The notes beneath the pieces are model-generated. The model saw only the letters and a list, made by a program, of their open reading frames with translations, was not told where the DNA came from and made no database searches. The translations under genes were made by a program, and so were the position numbers. From Candidatus Binatota bacterium (GTDB taxonomy: Bacteria > Desulfobacterota > Binatia > UBA1149), in assembly GCA_012960245.1 (NCBI GenBank), contig DUBO01000025.1, forward strand, positions 50,957 through 114,956: a stretch of DNA of 64,000 nucleotides. Reading direction: 5' to 3'. Positions 28,372-37,208 of the stretch are shown here, piece after piece; positions within the stretch are counted from its first letter, which is position 1, and each line of letters opens with the position of its first letter.

Positions 28372-29129
28372 CAGGCATGATACTGGCGGCTGGGCTTGGT
28401 ACGCGCTTGCGACCGTTGACCGACAATACGCCCAAGGCCATGGTCCCGGTCGCAGGCCGTCCCCTGGTCGACTACGCGCTCGACACGCTGCTGGCGGCAG
28501 GCATAACCGACGTGGTTATAAACCTTCACCACTTCGGCGAACAGATACGCGGCCACCTCGGCGACGGCTCGGATCGCGGCGCGCGTATTCGCTACAGCGA
28601 GGAGCACCCCCTGCTCGACAGTGGCGGTGGAATCCTGCGCGTGCGTCCGATGCTGGGCGAAGGCGCGTTCGTGACGATCAACGCCGACACCATAGTCGAC
28701 GTGGACCTCGCCGAGGTGCTTCGCTTCCACGAGCAGCACAAAGCCCTGGCCACGCTGGTGTTGCGCAAGGACGCCGACATGGACCAGTTCGGTGTCATCC
28801 GCACCGACGGCGAGGGCCGCGTTCGAGGGTTTCTTGACTCCAGCGACCCCTCGGCCGAAGGAGCGCTGGAACCCTGGATGTACACCGGTGTGCAGGTACT
28901 GGAACCGGAAGTGTTTGATTTTATGCCGGCGGGCGGCGTGTTTTCTATCACCAGGCAAACTTACCCACGCATGGTCGTGGCCGGCGAGCGCGTTTTCGGG
29001 TACATTTTTAAAGGGCTTTGGCTCACGGTCGGAACGCCCGAAGAGCTGGAGCTGGCCGAGCTGGCCCTGGCTGGGCAGGCAGCGGGCCGACAGGGTCCTG
29101 CCGGTGGCGAGCGGGCGGCGGAGAACTGA
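28368..29129 (+). CDS. murU: MurNAc alpha-1-phosphate uridylyltransferase, MurU-like
   Basis: Nucleotidyltransferase making UDP-MurNAc from UTP and MurNAc-1-phosphate, bypassing the normal Mur route and fosfomycin. 253 residues from GTG 28368. N-terminal motif GMILAAGLGTRLRPLTDNTPK (UTP-binding signature; the lysine close by), ITINADTIVDVDL-type metal residues and the LDSGGG segment. C-terminal WLTVGTPEELELAE closes the fold. It overlaps amgK by 4 bp and is followed by the patatin gene after 1 bp. Confidence 0.93.
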   Translation: MTGMILAAGLGTRLRPLTDNTPKAMVPVAGRPLVDYALDTLLAAGITDVVINLHHFGEQIRGHLGDGSDRGARIRYSEEHPLLDSGGGILRVRPMLGEGAFVTINADTIVDVDLAEVLRFHEQHKALATLVLRKDADMDQFGVIRTDGEGRVRGFLDSSDPSAEGALEPWMYTGVQVLEPEVFDFMPAGGVFSITRQTYPRMVVAGERVFGYIFKGLWLTVGTPEELELAELALAGQAAGRQGPAGGERAAEN

Positions 29130-29130
29130 T

Positions 29131-30480
29131 TTGGGTATCAGCATAGTACAGAAGAGCGACCTCTCGGTTCGCAAGAAGGACGCCAAGGTGGCGCTGGTAC
29201 TCGCCGGTGGTGCGGTTACCGGCGGTGCTTTCAAGCTGGGTGGCATCAAGGCTCTCGACGACTTTCTCATCAACTGCAAGACCACCGACTTTGATCTCTA
29301 TGTCGGCCTGAGCGCTGGCGCCCTGCTGGCCGCGCCACTGGCCGCCGGCGTTCCGCCCTCCGAAATGTTGCGGGCACTCGACGGGTCATCGGTGCAGTTC
29401 TCACGGTTTCGGCCCGGCGATTTCTACGGGGTAGACGGCGGCGACTGGGTAGGCAAGCCCGTTGAGTACGTGCTCGACCTTATGACTTACCTGCCGGGTA
29501 TAGTCGTGGACATGTTTTCGCAGGCCCCCGACCTGGTCGAAGAAGTCAGGCCGGCGTTGGGCGTGTTTGCCCGCTATCCCTCGCTCAGCTCGCTGCAGGA
29601 CGTGGCCATGCCGATAGCCCGCGCGTTGTTCGCCCGCCGCATTCCGTTTCCCACCGATTACTTGCCCTCGGGCGTGTTCACCAACAACGGCATCGAGCGC
29701 TACATGCGTCACAACATGGAGAACAATGGTTTTCCGAACGAGTTTCGCAGCCTGCAGCGCTACACGGGCAAGGAGCTGTACATATCGGCCATGAACCTCG
29801 ACACCGCCGAGCGGGTGGTGTTCGGCCACGACGAGGACTGCTCGGTCACGGTGTCCGAGGCCATACAGGCTTCGACCGCGCTTCCTGTTTTCTACAAGCC
29901 GGCGCGCATCAACGGTGTTGATTACGTGGACGGCGGCGTTCGTCGTACGGCCAACATCGACGTGGCCATGGAGCACGGCGCCGATCTCATCATCTGCTAC
30001 AACCCTTTCAGGCCGTTCTCCAACCGCGTGACGCATCGCTACGACGCTGACCGCGGAACCTTTGTGACCGAGGGAACCCCGCTGGCCGACCAGGGTGTGG
30101 GCACGGTCATAAACCAGGTGTTCCGCACCCTGCTGCACTCGCGTATCCAGTACGGACTGCGCGCCTACCAGGACGACCCCAACTTCCAGGGCGACATCAT
30201 CGTGATCGAACCCGCCGAGTCGGACACCCATTTCTTTTCGATGAACCCGGTGGCTTTCTGGGAAGGGCCGCGTGCCGGCCGGCACGGCTACACCTCGGTG
30301 ACCCAGTCGATCGAGAACCACTACGACATCGTCAAGCAGATACTAGGATCCTACGGCATCCTGATGACCCGCAGGGAAGTCCGCGAGGGGCTCGAGCGTA
30401 TGAAGCGCCACAGCTTTGGCGAGGGCAGCAGCGATGTGCTGGTTCGCGATGTCCCGCGCCGCGACCTCAACGTGGCCTGA
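29131..30480 (+). CDS. Patatin-like phospholipase
   Basis: 449 residues from TTG 29131 (no ATG fits; the frame is open upstream but non-homologous). The glycine-rich oxyanion loop GGAVTGGAFKLGGIKAL, the nucleophile VGLSAGALLAA (Ser about residue 61) and the catalytic Asp in YVDGGVRR (about 267) form the Ser-Asp dyad. The N-terminus carries no signal peptide, so it is probably cytosolic or membrane-associated. Position at the end of the MurNAc recycling operon is unusual; it might act on membrane lipids linked to cell-wall growth. That role is inference. Confidence 0.9.
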   Translation: MGISIVQKSDLSVRKKDAKVALVLAGGAVTGGAFKLGGIKALDDFLINCKTTDFDLYVGLSAGALLAAPLAAGVPPSEMLRALDGSSVQFSRFRPGDFYGVDGGDWVGKPVEYVLDLMTYLPGIVVDMFSQAPDLVEEVRPALGVFARYPSLSSLQDVAMPIARALFARRIPFPTDYLPSGVFTNNGIERYMRHNMENNGFPNEFRSLQRYTGKELYISAMNLDTAERVVFGHDEDCSVTVSEAIQASTALPVFYKPARINGVDYVDGGVRRTANIDVAMEHGADLIICYNPFRPFSNRVTHRYDADRGTFVTEGTPLADQGVGTVINQVFRTLLHSRIQYGLRAYQDDPNFQGDIIVIEPAESDTHFFSMNPVAFWEGPRAGRHGYTSVTQSIENHYDIVKQILGSYGILMTRREVREGLERMKRHSFGEGSSDVLVRDVPRRDLNVA

Positions 30481-30597
30481 GCGATTCTATCCGGCCCGCG
30501 ACCGGGGGCTGGCCGGGCCGGCGAGGCTGTCAGCCGGCCGCTGTCTTCAGCTGATCAAATACACTGTTGAAGTAGCGGTAATGCCTGCCCCTTCACG

Positions 30598-30626
30598 TTG
30601 ACTTGCCGCCCTGCGGTGGCAATAAA
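30598..30626 (+). promoter_or_regulatory. Candidate promoter of complex I cluster 1 with palindrome in the spacer
   Basis: TTGACT (30598-30603), 17-bp spacer, AATAAA (30621-30626). The spacer holds TTGCCGCC-ctgc-GGTGGCAA (30603-30622), a 20-bp near-perfect palindrome overlapping the promoter, which could be a regulator site. The ATG of nuoA lies 63 bp downstream. Confidence 0.5.
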
Positions 30627-30688
30627 TCGGCGTTCAGCGGGCGCGTGCCGAGGCCTTTTTGCATGGCGCGGCGGGCCTGCGGCAGCTG

Positions 30689-31042
30689 ATGTCCCAGTAT
30701 ATTCCTGTTCTTGTCACTTTTGCTCTTGCGGCGGTCATCGTCGGCGTAATGGTGTCGATCAACTCTTTTCTGGGTCCGCGCAGTCACAGCCGCGTAAAGG
30801 ACGAGTCATTCGAGTGTGGCAATGAGCCCACCGGCCCGGCCTGGGTCAGGTTTTCGATCCGTTTCTACATCGTGGCGATTCTCTTCATAGTTTTCGATAT
30901 CGAGGTCGTGTTTCTCTATCCATGGGCGGTTATTTTTCGTGAGCTGGGCCTGTTCGGCTTCATTGAGATGTTGATGTTCGTGGGCGTGCTGGGAGTGGGC
31001 TTTGTGTACTCCTGGCGCAAGGGGGCTTTCGAGTGGAGCTAA
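30689..31042 (+). CDS. nuoA: NADH-quinone oxidoreductase subunit A (cluster 1)
   Basis: 117 residues from ATG 30689; three membrane helices (IPVLVTFALAAVIVGVMV, IAILFIVF-type and FIEMLMFVGVLGVGFVYS). The conserved loop DESFECGNEPTGPA and FDIEVVFLYPW (acidic residues of the E-channel region) are present. It is the first gene of a nuoA-C-D-E-H-J-K-L-M-N cluster, with nuoB missing between A and C. The 208 bp before it hold the promoter-like palindrome and an inverted repeat GGCCGGC/GCCGGCC. It overlaps nuoC by 10 bp. Confidence 0.92.
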   Translation: MSQYIPVLVTFALAAVIVGVMVSINSFLGPRSHSRVKDESFECGNEPTGPAWVRFSIRFYIVAILFIVFDIEVVFLYPWAVIFRELGLFGFIEMLMFVGVLGVGFVYSWRKGAFEWS

Positions 31043-31545
31043 GCGCGCAGGTAGCCGCTGCCGTGCCCGGCTGCGGTGCCGAGCAATACGATTGCGCCAG
31101 TGGCACGGTACTCGTAGTCGAGCCCGAGCAGCTGCTGGCTGCCCTTCGTTTTCTCAAGCAGGACCCCGGCCAGGACTACAACGTGCTGGTCGACCTGACG
31201 GCCGTCGACCGCGTGGCCACCGAGGGCGTCATCGAGGTGGTGTACCAGTTGCGCAGCATCGCTGCCGGCCGCCGGCTGATGGTGAAGACCCGCCTGGCTG
31301 GCGAACCCTGGACGCTGGCTTCGGCCACCCCGCTGTGGGGTTCGGCCAACTGGGCCGAGCGCGAAGCCTGGGACATGTTCGGCCTGCGCTTCACCGGTCA
31401 CCCCGACCTCAGGCGCATACTGATGTACGAGGAGTTCGAGGGCTACCCGCTTCGCAAGGACTATCCCTACAACAAGCGGCAGCCGCTGGTCGAAGAACGC
31501 GACCCGATCGCCAACCCCTGGCCGGGCACTGGTAACCCGACGTGA
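31033..31545 (+). CDS. nuoC: NADH-quinone oxidoreductase subunit C (cluster 1)
   Basis: 170 residues from GTG 31033. The 30-kDa subunit signature WAEREAWDMFGLRFTGHPDL (about residues 100-120) is complete, then [19 protein letters not shown]. It belongs to the peripheral arm at the junction with NuoD and NuoB, yet nuoB is not adjacent, so it must pair with a NuoB from elsewhere, perhaps cluster 2. It overlaps nuoA (10 bp) and nuoD (4 bp). It differs clearly from the second NuoC in the window. Confidence 0.94.
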   Translation: MELSAQVAAAVPGCGAEQYDCASGTVLVVEPEQLLAALRFLKQDPGQDYNVLVDLTAVDRVATEGVIEVVYQLRSIAAGRRLMVKTRLAGEPWTLASATPLWGSANWAEREAWDMFGLRFTGHPDLRRILMYEEFEGYPLRKDYPYNKRQPLVEERDPIANPWPGTGNPT

Positions 31546-32756
31546 CCGATAGCCGGGCCGATATCCATGGCGCGATGGCGCCCGATCCTCTCACCGAGGA
31601 AATGGAAATACAGATGGGACCGTCGCACCCGGCGACGCACGGTACCCTCAAGTTCAATCTCCGCCTGGACGGCGAGACCATCCGTGCCTGCGAGACCGAG
31701 ATCGGCTACCTCCACCGCGGTTTTGAAAAGATGTGTGAGCAGGGAACCTGGAACCAGGTTATTCCTTACACCGACCGCTTGAACTACGCGTCGCCGTTGA
31801 TCAACAACTTTATTTTTGTAGAGGCGGTTGAACGTCTCGCGGGGATAACGGTGCCGGCGCGCTGTTCGTGGATACGCACCCTGTTGTCGGAGGTTTCGCG
31901 CATAGCCGATCACCTTACCGCGCTGGGCATGGGGGCCACCGAGCTGGGAGCTATAACGGTCGGGTTCTACATGAACGAAGCCCGCGAGCGGCTCTACAAC
32001 CTTGCTTCTACCGCCACCGGGGCGCGCGTGACCGTGAGCTACGGCAGGGTGGGCGGACTGGCCCGTGACCTGGACGAACAGTTTTTTGAAGAAATAGGCC
32101 CGGCCCTCGAACACGTAAAAAGGGTGATGGTCGATTGCGAAAAACTGCTGGAGAGCAATCGCATTTTTCTCGACCGCATGGCCGGTGTCGGCGTGCTTGA
32201 ACTGGAGCGTGCCCTCGACATGGGCGTCACTGGCCCCATGTTGCGCGCCTGCGGCCTGGCCAGTGATCTTCGCCGCGATGAGCCCTACATGGTTTACGAT
32301 GAACTCGACTTCGACGTACCGGTGGGCAGCAAGGGCGACAACTTCGATCGCTTCAACGTGCGTTTCGAGGAGATCTTCCAGTCCATCAAGATGGTCGAGC
32401 AGTGTATCGAGCGTATGCCGAGCGGCCCGTGGTGCATAGACGATCCAAAGCTGGTGCTGCCTCCCAAGGAAAAAGTCTACGGCTCTATCGAGGGGTTGAT
32501 GAACCAGTTCAAGCTCGTCATCGAGGGTGTGCGCATTCCCGAGGGCGAGGTCTACTTCGCGGGTGAAGGCGCCAACGGTGAGCTGGGGTTTTTCCTGGTC
32601 AGCGACGGCAGCGGCCGACCCTACCGCGTGAGGGTGCGCCCGCCCTGCTTCTACTCGGTGGGCGCGCTGGAGAGCATGGTGACCGGGGCCAAGCTGTCGG
32701 ATCTCGTGGCGGTGTTCGGCATGGTGAACATGATCGGCGGGGAGTGCGATCGCTGA
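31542..32756 (+). CDS. nuoD: NADH-quinone oxidoreductase subunit D (cluster 1)
   Basis: 404 residues from GTG 31542. 49-kDa subunit forming the quinone pocket with NuoB. Quinone-site residues are retained: the His in QMGPSHPATHG and the Tyr in YTDRLNYASP. Also GYLHRGFEKMCE and the C-terminal FYSVGALESMVTGAKLSDLV. An N-terminal extension of about 20 residues precedes EEMEIQMG. It overlaps nuoC by 4 bp and is followed by nuoE after 27 bp. Confidence 0.95.
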   Translation: MTDSRADIHGAMAPDPLTEEMEIQMGPSHPATHGTLKFNLRLDGETIRACETEIGYLHRGFEKMCEQGTWNQVIPYTDRLNYASPLINNFIFVEAVERLAGITVPARCSWIRTLLSEVSRIADHLTALGMGATELGAITVGFYMNEARERLYNLASTATGARVTVSYGRVGGLARDLDEQFFEEIGPALEHVKRVMVDCEKLLESNRIFLDRMAGVGVLELERALDMGVTGPMLRACGLASDLRRDEPYMVYDELDFDVPVGSKGDNFDRFNVRFEEIFQSIKMVEQCIERMPSGPWCIDDPKLVLPPKEKVYGSIEGLMNQFKLVIEGVRIPEGEVYFAGEGANGELGFFLVSDGSGRPYRVRVRPPCFYSVGALESMVTGAKLSDLVAVFGMVNMIGGECDR

Positions 32757-32783
32757 GGCCCGTGCTCGGCGACCAGTAACTAC

Positions 32784-33302
32784 ATGGGCCAAGAGTCAGG
32801 CAAAGAGCAGGAGTCCCCGGTGTTCAGCGATGAAGCGCTGCGGCGCTTTGAAAAAATTGTGGCGAGTTATCCCGAGCGTCGCGCGGCTCTCATGCCGGTG
32901 CTGTGGCTGGCCCAGGAAGAATTCGGCTGGATAAGCCCGCCCACGCAGGCATACGTGGCCGGCTTGCTCGAACTGCCTGTAGCCTGGGTGGAGGGTGTGG
33001 TGTCGTTTTACACCATGTACCGACGGCGGGATATGGGTTGCCGGCTCGAACTGTGCACCAACGTGTCGTGTCGTCTCAAGGGTGCCGAGAAAGTGCTGGC
33101 CGCCATGGCCCGGGAGCTGGGCGTGGAGCCCGGACAGACCACCCGTGACGGGCGCTTCACCCTCGACCGCGCCGAGTGCCTCGGGGCCTGCGAGCTGGCG
33201 CCGGTGTTGCAGGTGGACGCAGGGCGCTACGTGGCGAGGCTCGACGTGCCCCGTGCGCTTGAGCTCATAGGGCAGCTCAAGAGGGGCGAGGCCGATGGCT
33301 GA
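32784..33302 (+). CDS. nuoE: NADH-quinone oxidoreductase subunit E (24 kDa, 2Fe-2S)
   Basis: 172 residues. The N1a 2Fe-2S ligands are all present: C91 and C96 in CTNVSC, C132 and C136 in CLGACELAP. N-terminal WLAQEEFGWISPPTQAYVA and VVSFYTMYRR match the family. NuoE normally pairs with NuoF in the NADH module, but neither nuoF nor nuoG is here, and nuoE occurs only in cluster 1. The unusual position, between nuoD and nuoH, replaces the usual E-F-G block. It overlaps nuoH by 8 bp. Confidence 0.94.
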   Translation: MGQESGKEQESPVFSDEALRRFEKIVASYPERRAALMPVLWLAQEEFGWISPPTQAYVAGLLELPVAWVEGVVSFYTMYRRRDMGCRLELCTNVSCRLKGAEKVLAAMARELGVEPGQTTRDGRFTLDRAECLGACELAPVLQVDAGRYVARLDVPRALELIGQLKRGEADG

Positions 33303-34398
33303 GTGGATAGAAGGGGGGCTGAAATCCCTGCTCGTCCTGGTGATGGTGCTGCAGCTGTCGCTGTTCCTGTTGTGGCTTGAGCGCAAGGGTAGCGCCCTGA
33401 TACAGAACCGCGTGGGAGCCAACCGCGCCAACATCTTTGGCGGCTTGTTGCCCTTCAACCTCGGCATTCTCAACACCGCCGTCGCCGATCCGCTCAAGCT
33501 CTTCAGCAAGGAAGACTTCCGCCCCGAGTCGGCCGACCGCGTGGTGCACTCGGTGGCCCCGTTCATGGCGTTGTTTCCGGCCATGATAGCTTTTGCCGCC
33601 ATACCTTTCGGCGACACGCTGACCATTGGCACGCGGGTGGTGAACCTGCAGGCCGTGAGTCTCGACGTGGGCCTGCTCTACATCCTGGCTACCGCTTCGA
33701 TGGGTGTCTATGGCGTGGTGCTAGCCGGCTGGGCGTCCAACAACCGCTGGGCGCTGCTGGGCAGCGTGCGAGGTACAGCGCAGATGATCAGCTACGAGGT
33801 CGCCATGGGGCTGGCGCTCGTGAGCAGCGTGCTGTGGTGGGGGACGCTCGACCTGCAGGAAATAGCCCGCGCCCAGGGCGAACTCCTCTTCGGTTTTCTC
33901 CCCGCCTGGGGCGTGTTTACCCAGCCGCTGGCCTTCATCATCGTGCTCGTCGCGGGCATGGCCGAGACCAAGCGAGTACCCTTTGATCTTCCCGAGGCCG
34001 AGTCGGAGCTCATTGCTGGTTACTTCACCGAGTACTCCGGCGGTAAGCAGGCCGCCTTCATGCTGGCCGACTTTGCCGAGGTAGTGATGGTGGCCGGCCT
34101 GGTCACGGCCCTGTTTTTCGGCGGCTGGCAGGTACCGTGGCTCGGTAGCGCGGGCTGGAATTTTCCCGGCCTCGATCTCATCGCGGTCTCGCCGCTGGCG
34201 GTAACACTGATGCAGGTGACAGCCTTCACCTTCAAGGTCGTGTTTTTCTGCTGGCTGCAGTTTCTCGTGCGCTGGACCGTACCCCGCCTGCGCTGGGACC
34301 AGCTGATGAATCTCGGCTGGAAGGGCATGCTGCCGCTGGCGCTTGCCAACTTGCTGGTCACGGCCGTCATCGTCTTGTTCAAGGAGGGGCTCGTGTGA
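33295..34398 (+). CDS. nuoH: NADH-quinone oxidoreductase subunit H (cluster 1)
   Basis: 367 residues, multi-pass membrane subunit at the quinone gate. Signature segments LWLERKGSALIQNRVGANRA and FDLPEAESELIAGYFTEYSG, the latter with the acidic residues of the E-channel. Eight or so hydrophobic helices follow. Shorter than NuoH of cluster 2 (401 residues). It overlaps nuoE (8 bp) and nuoJ (4 bp), the nuoI position between them being empty. Confidence 0.95.
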   Translation: MAEWIEGGLKSLLVLVMVLQLSLFLLWLERKGSALIQNRVGANRANIFGGLLPFNLGILNTAVADPLKLFSKEDFRPESADRVVHSVAPFMALFPAMIAFAAIPFGDTLTIGTRVVNLQAVSLDVGLLYILATASMGVYGVVLAGWASNNRWALLGSVRGTAQMISYEVAMGLALVSSVLWWGTLDLQEIARAQGELLFGFLPAWGVFTQPLAFIIVLVAGMAETKRVPFDLPEAESELIAGYFTEYSGGKQAAFMLADFAEVVMVAGLVTALFFGGWQVPWLGSAGWNFPGLDLIAVSPLAVTLMQVTAFTFKVVFFCWLQFLVRWTVPRLRWDQLMNLGWKGMLPLALANLLVTAVIVLFKEGLV

Positions 34399-34958
34399 GC
34401 GAGCTGGTCTTCTACCTGCTGGCCGCCGCTACCGTGCTCTGCGCGCTGGGCGTGATAACCCGGCCCAACCCGGTGCACAGCGCGTTGTCCCTGGTGATGA
34501 CGCTGTTCATGCTGGCGGTGTTTTACATATTCCTCGAGGCTCATCTCGTGGCCGCGCTGCAGATCATAGTTTACGCGGGCGCGGTGATGGTGTTGTTCCT
34601 GTTCGTCATCACTCTGCTCAACCTCAAGGGAGACCCCGACGAGCCTGCCCATCCCCTGCTGCGCATCGTTGCCTACGCGGTGGCCGCCACGCTGGCGGCG
34701 GGCGTGGCCGTTGTACTGATGGGCGACACCGGCGCTGTTTCAGGGGGAGCGGGCGCGGGCGCCGTGCTGGCCGAGGGCTTCGGTGGCACCCGGGTCCTGG
34801 CGCGGATGCTCTTTACAGACTACCTGGTGGCGTTTGAGCTGACCTCGATGCTGTTGCTGGTGGCGGTGGTGGGCGCGGTGGTCCTGGCCCAGCGCGAGCC
34901 GGTGGCTGAAGCCCCGTTGGCAGAAACCCCCTTGGCAGAAAACGGAGAGGACGCCTGA
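34395..34958 (+). CDS. nuoJ: NADH-quinone oxidoreductase subunit J (cluster 1)
   Basis: 187 residues from GTG 34395. Membrane subunit with ND6-like helices; [46 protein letters not shown] contains the pi-bulge/acidic region conserved in the family. The C-terminus (about 20 residues) carries repeated AEAPLAET / AETPLAEN acidic sequence that is probably disordered. It overlaps nuoH by 4 bp and is followed by nuoK after 1 bp. Confidence 0.9.
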   Translation: MSELVFYLLAAATVLCALGVITRPNPVHSALSLVMTLFMLAVFYIFLEAHLVAALQIIVYAGAVMVLFLFVITLLNLKGDPDEPAHPLLRIVAYAVAATLAAGVAVVLMGDTGAVSGGAGAGAVLAEGFGGTRVLARMLFTDYLVAFELTSMLLLVAVVGAVVLAQREPVAEAPLAETPLAENGEDA

Positions 34959-34959
34959 C

Positions 34960-35262
34960 GTGGTCGGCCCTGCTCACTTCCTGGCCCTGAGCGCGGCGTT
35001 ATTTTTTATCGGCGCGGCGGGCGTTGCCACGCGCCGCAATATTGTCGTCATCTTCATGTCGGTTGAGCTCATGCTCAACGCCGCCAACCTCGCCTTCGTG
35101 GCAGTGGCCCGCGGGCTGGGCACGATGGAAGGGCAGGTAATCGTGTTTTTCGTGATGACGCTGGCAGCTGCCGAGGCCGCCGTGGGCCTGGCCGTCATCC
35201 TGGCCATGTTCCGTAACCGGCAGACCGTGGACGCCGGGGAGATATCGTTACTCAAGTGGTAA
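34960..35262 (+). CDS. nuoK: NADH-quinone oxidoreductase subunit K (cluster 1)
   Basis: 100 residues from GTG 34960, the standard length. Three helices; the family motif [24 protein letters not shown] carries the conserved Glu (E in SVELML) of the proton path, and a second Glu lies in [11 protein letters not shown]. It overlaps nuoL by 7 bp, immediately downstream of nuoJ. Confidence 0.93.
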   Translation: MVGPAHFLALSAALFFIGAAGVATRRNIVVIFMSVELMLNAANLAFVAVARGLGTMEGQVIVFFVMTLAAAEAAVGLAVILAMFRNRQTVDAGEISLLKW

Positions 35263-37205
35263 TAGCCGAACACTGGCTCAGGTGGATACCGCTGCTGCCG
35301 CTGTTGGGAGCAGTGCTGCACGTGGCGGTGGGCTACCGCGTGGGTCGCAGGGCCACCGGCGTGTTGGCCTGCTCGGTGGTGGGTGCGAGTTTCCTGCTGG
35401 CTTTGCGCGCCTTCTCGGCGCTGGTGTCGGCGCCCGAGGGCGCGGTGCTGGCCGACGACGTCTATCGCTGGATCGCGGTGGCGGGCTTCAACATCGACGT
35501 ACGCTTTGTACTCGACTCGCTCAGCGTCGTGATGTGCCTGGTCATCACCGGCGTGGGCTTCCTGATCCACGTGTACTCCACCGGCTACATGGCCCACGAC
35601 GACGACTACGCGAGATTCTTCGCTTACCTGAACCTGTTTACCTCGGCCATGCTGGTGCTGGTGATGGCCGACAACCTGGTGCTGATGTTCGTGGGTTGGG
35701 AAGGCGTGGGCCTGTGCAGTTACCTGCTGATCGGCTTCTGGTACACCGATACGGCCAAGGCGTCGGCTGGTAAGAAAGCCTTCGTGGTCAACCGCGTGGG
35801 CGACGCGGCTTTCGTGCTTGGCACCTTCCTGTTGTTCTGGGCGCTGGCACCGGGCGCTTCCGACCTGGGCGCTTCGTCGTTGAGGTTTGCCGATATCAAC
35901 GCCGCTGCCCCCGGGCTTTCGCCCGGCCTCGTGACGGCCGCTGCCCTGCTGCTGTTCGTTGGTGCCACGGGCAAGTCGGCGCAGATACCGTTGTTTGTCT
36001 GGCTGCCCGACGCCATGGCCGGGCCCACTCCGGTGTCGGCTCTCATACACGCAGCCACCATGGTTACGGCCGGGGTGTACATGGTGGCGCGGCTGAACGG
36101 TCTGTTCGAGGCAGCGCCCGCGGCGATGACGGTGATCGCCTGGGTGGGTGCCATCACGGCCCTCATGGCCGCGACCGTGGGCGTGGTGCAGAACGATATC
36201 AAAAAAGTGTTGGCCTACTCGACCGTGAGCCAGCTGGGCTACATGTTCCTGGCCCTGGGCGTGGGTGCCTTCGGCGCGGCGGTGTTCCACGTCATGACCC
36301 ACGCGTTCTTCAAGGGCTTGCTGTTTCTCGGCGCGGGCAGCGTCATCCACGCGCTGCACGAGGAACAGGACATCCGCAAGATGGGCGGGTTGAGGGCGAA
36401 GACGCCCGTGACCTGGGCCACTTTCGCCGTGGCCACCCTGGCCATCGCCGGTGTGCCCGGGCTGGCGGGTTTCTTTTCCAAGGACGCGATCCTTGCCGCG
36501 ACCTTCGCCGGTGGTCACTACGGCTTGTGGTTGATCGGGCTTGCCGGCGCGGCGCTGACGGCGTTCTACATGACCCGCTTGCTGCGCCTGGTTTTCTTTG
36601 ACTCCTTCCGCGGTGATCGCGAGCGCGGAGAGCAGGCCCACGAGAGCCCGCGGTCGATGACGGTTCCGCTCATCGTGCTGGCCGTATTGTCGGTTGGGGG
36701 TGGTTACCTGGGCGTGCCTCACGCGCTTGGCGGGCACGACGCGCTGGGTTCTTTCCTGGCCCCGTCGGTTTCGTCAGCCGCCCACGCCGCGCACTCGGTA
36801 CACCTGTCGGTGGCCGTGGAGTGGTTACTCATGCTGGTGTCGACCACGGTGGTGCTGGGGTCGATGGGATTTGCGTGGAAGTTGTACTCGGCCGGCCCTG
36901 ACGCCGACGTCGTCGTGCGCGGCGCGCTGGGCAGGGCCTGGCAGTGGATGGCCTCTGCGTGGCGCGTGGACGAGGCCTACGAGCGCCTGCTGGTGCGGCC
37001 CATAGGTCGCGGTGCGGGGTTCCTGTGGAAGTCGGTTGACGTGGGACTGATCGATCGCTTTGCCGACGGCGTGGCCATGGCGGTCGGCGTGCTGGCCGAA
37101 ACCTGGCGCCGCTGGAACAGCGGCAGCGTGCAGCACTACGCCTTGAGCTTGCTGGCCGGCGCGCTGGCGCTGGTGGCGGCGGTGTTGCTGGGCGGGAGCG
37201 GCTGA
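35256..37205 (+). CDS. nuoL: NADH-quinone oxidoreductase subunit L (cluster 1)
   Basis: 649 residues, Mrp-type antiporter-like subunit. Proton-pump residues retained: [18 protein letters not shown] (Glu), the lysine in [32 protein letters not shown] (His) and the C-terminal HL-type amphipathic region. A 132-base segment of this gene is 91 percent identical to nuoL of cluster 2 with only synonymous differences. It is preceded by nuoK (overlap) and followed by nuoM after 3 bp. Confidence 0.95.
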   Translation: MVIAEHWLRWIPLLPLLGAVLHVAVGYRVGRRATGVLACSVVGASFLLALRAFSALVSAPEGAVLADDVYRWIAVAGFNIDVRFVLDSLSVVMCLVITGVGFLIHVYSTGYMAHDDDYARFFAYLNLFTSAMLVLVMADNLVLMFVGWEGVGLCSYLLIGFWYTDTAKASAGKKAFVVNRVGDAAFVLGTFLLFWALAPGASDLGASSLRFADINAAAPGLSPGLVTAAALLLFVGATGKSAQIPLFVWLPDAMAGPTPVSALIHAATMVTAGVYMVARLNGLFEAAPAAMTVIAWVGAITALMAATVGVVQNDIKKVLAYSTVSQLGYMFLALGVGAFGAAVFHVMTHAFFKGLLFLGAGSVIHALHEEQDIRKMGGLRAKTPVTWATFAVATLAIAGVPGLAGFFSKDAILAATFAGGHYGLWLIGLAGAALTAFYMTRLLRLVFFDSFRGDRERGEQAHESPRSMTVPLIVLAVLSVGGGYLGVPHALGGHDALGSFLAPSVSSAAHAAHSVHLSVAVEWLLMLVSTTVVLGSMGFAWKLYSAGPDADVVVRGALGRAWQWMASAWRVDEAYERLLVRPIGRGAGFLWKSVDVGLIDRFADGVAMAVGVLAETWRRWNSGSVQHYALSLLAGALALVAAVLLGGSG

Positions 37206-37208
37206 CCG

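Noticed and set aside
34974..36737. Long minus-strand frames opposite nuoL and nuoM (also 36825-38285 and 48579-50576)
   Set aside because: They lie fully antisense to strongly conserved nuo genes and are His/Gln/Arg-rich shadows typical of high GC third positions.
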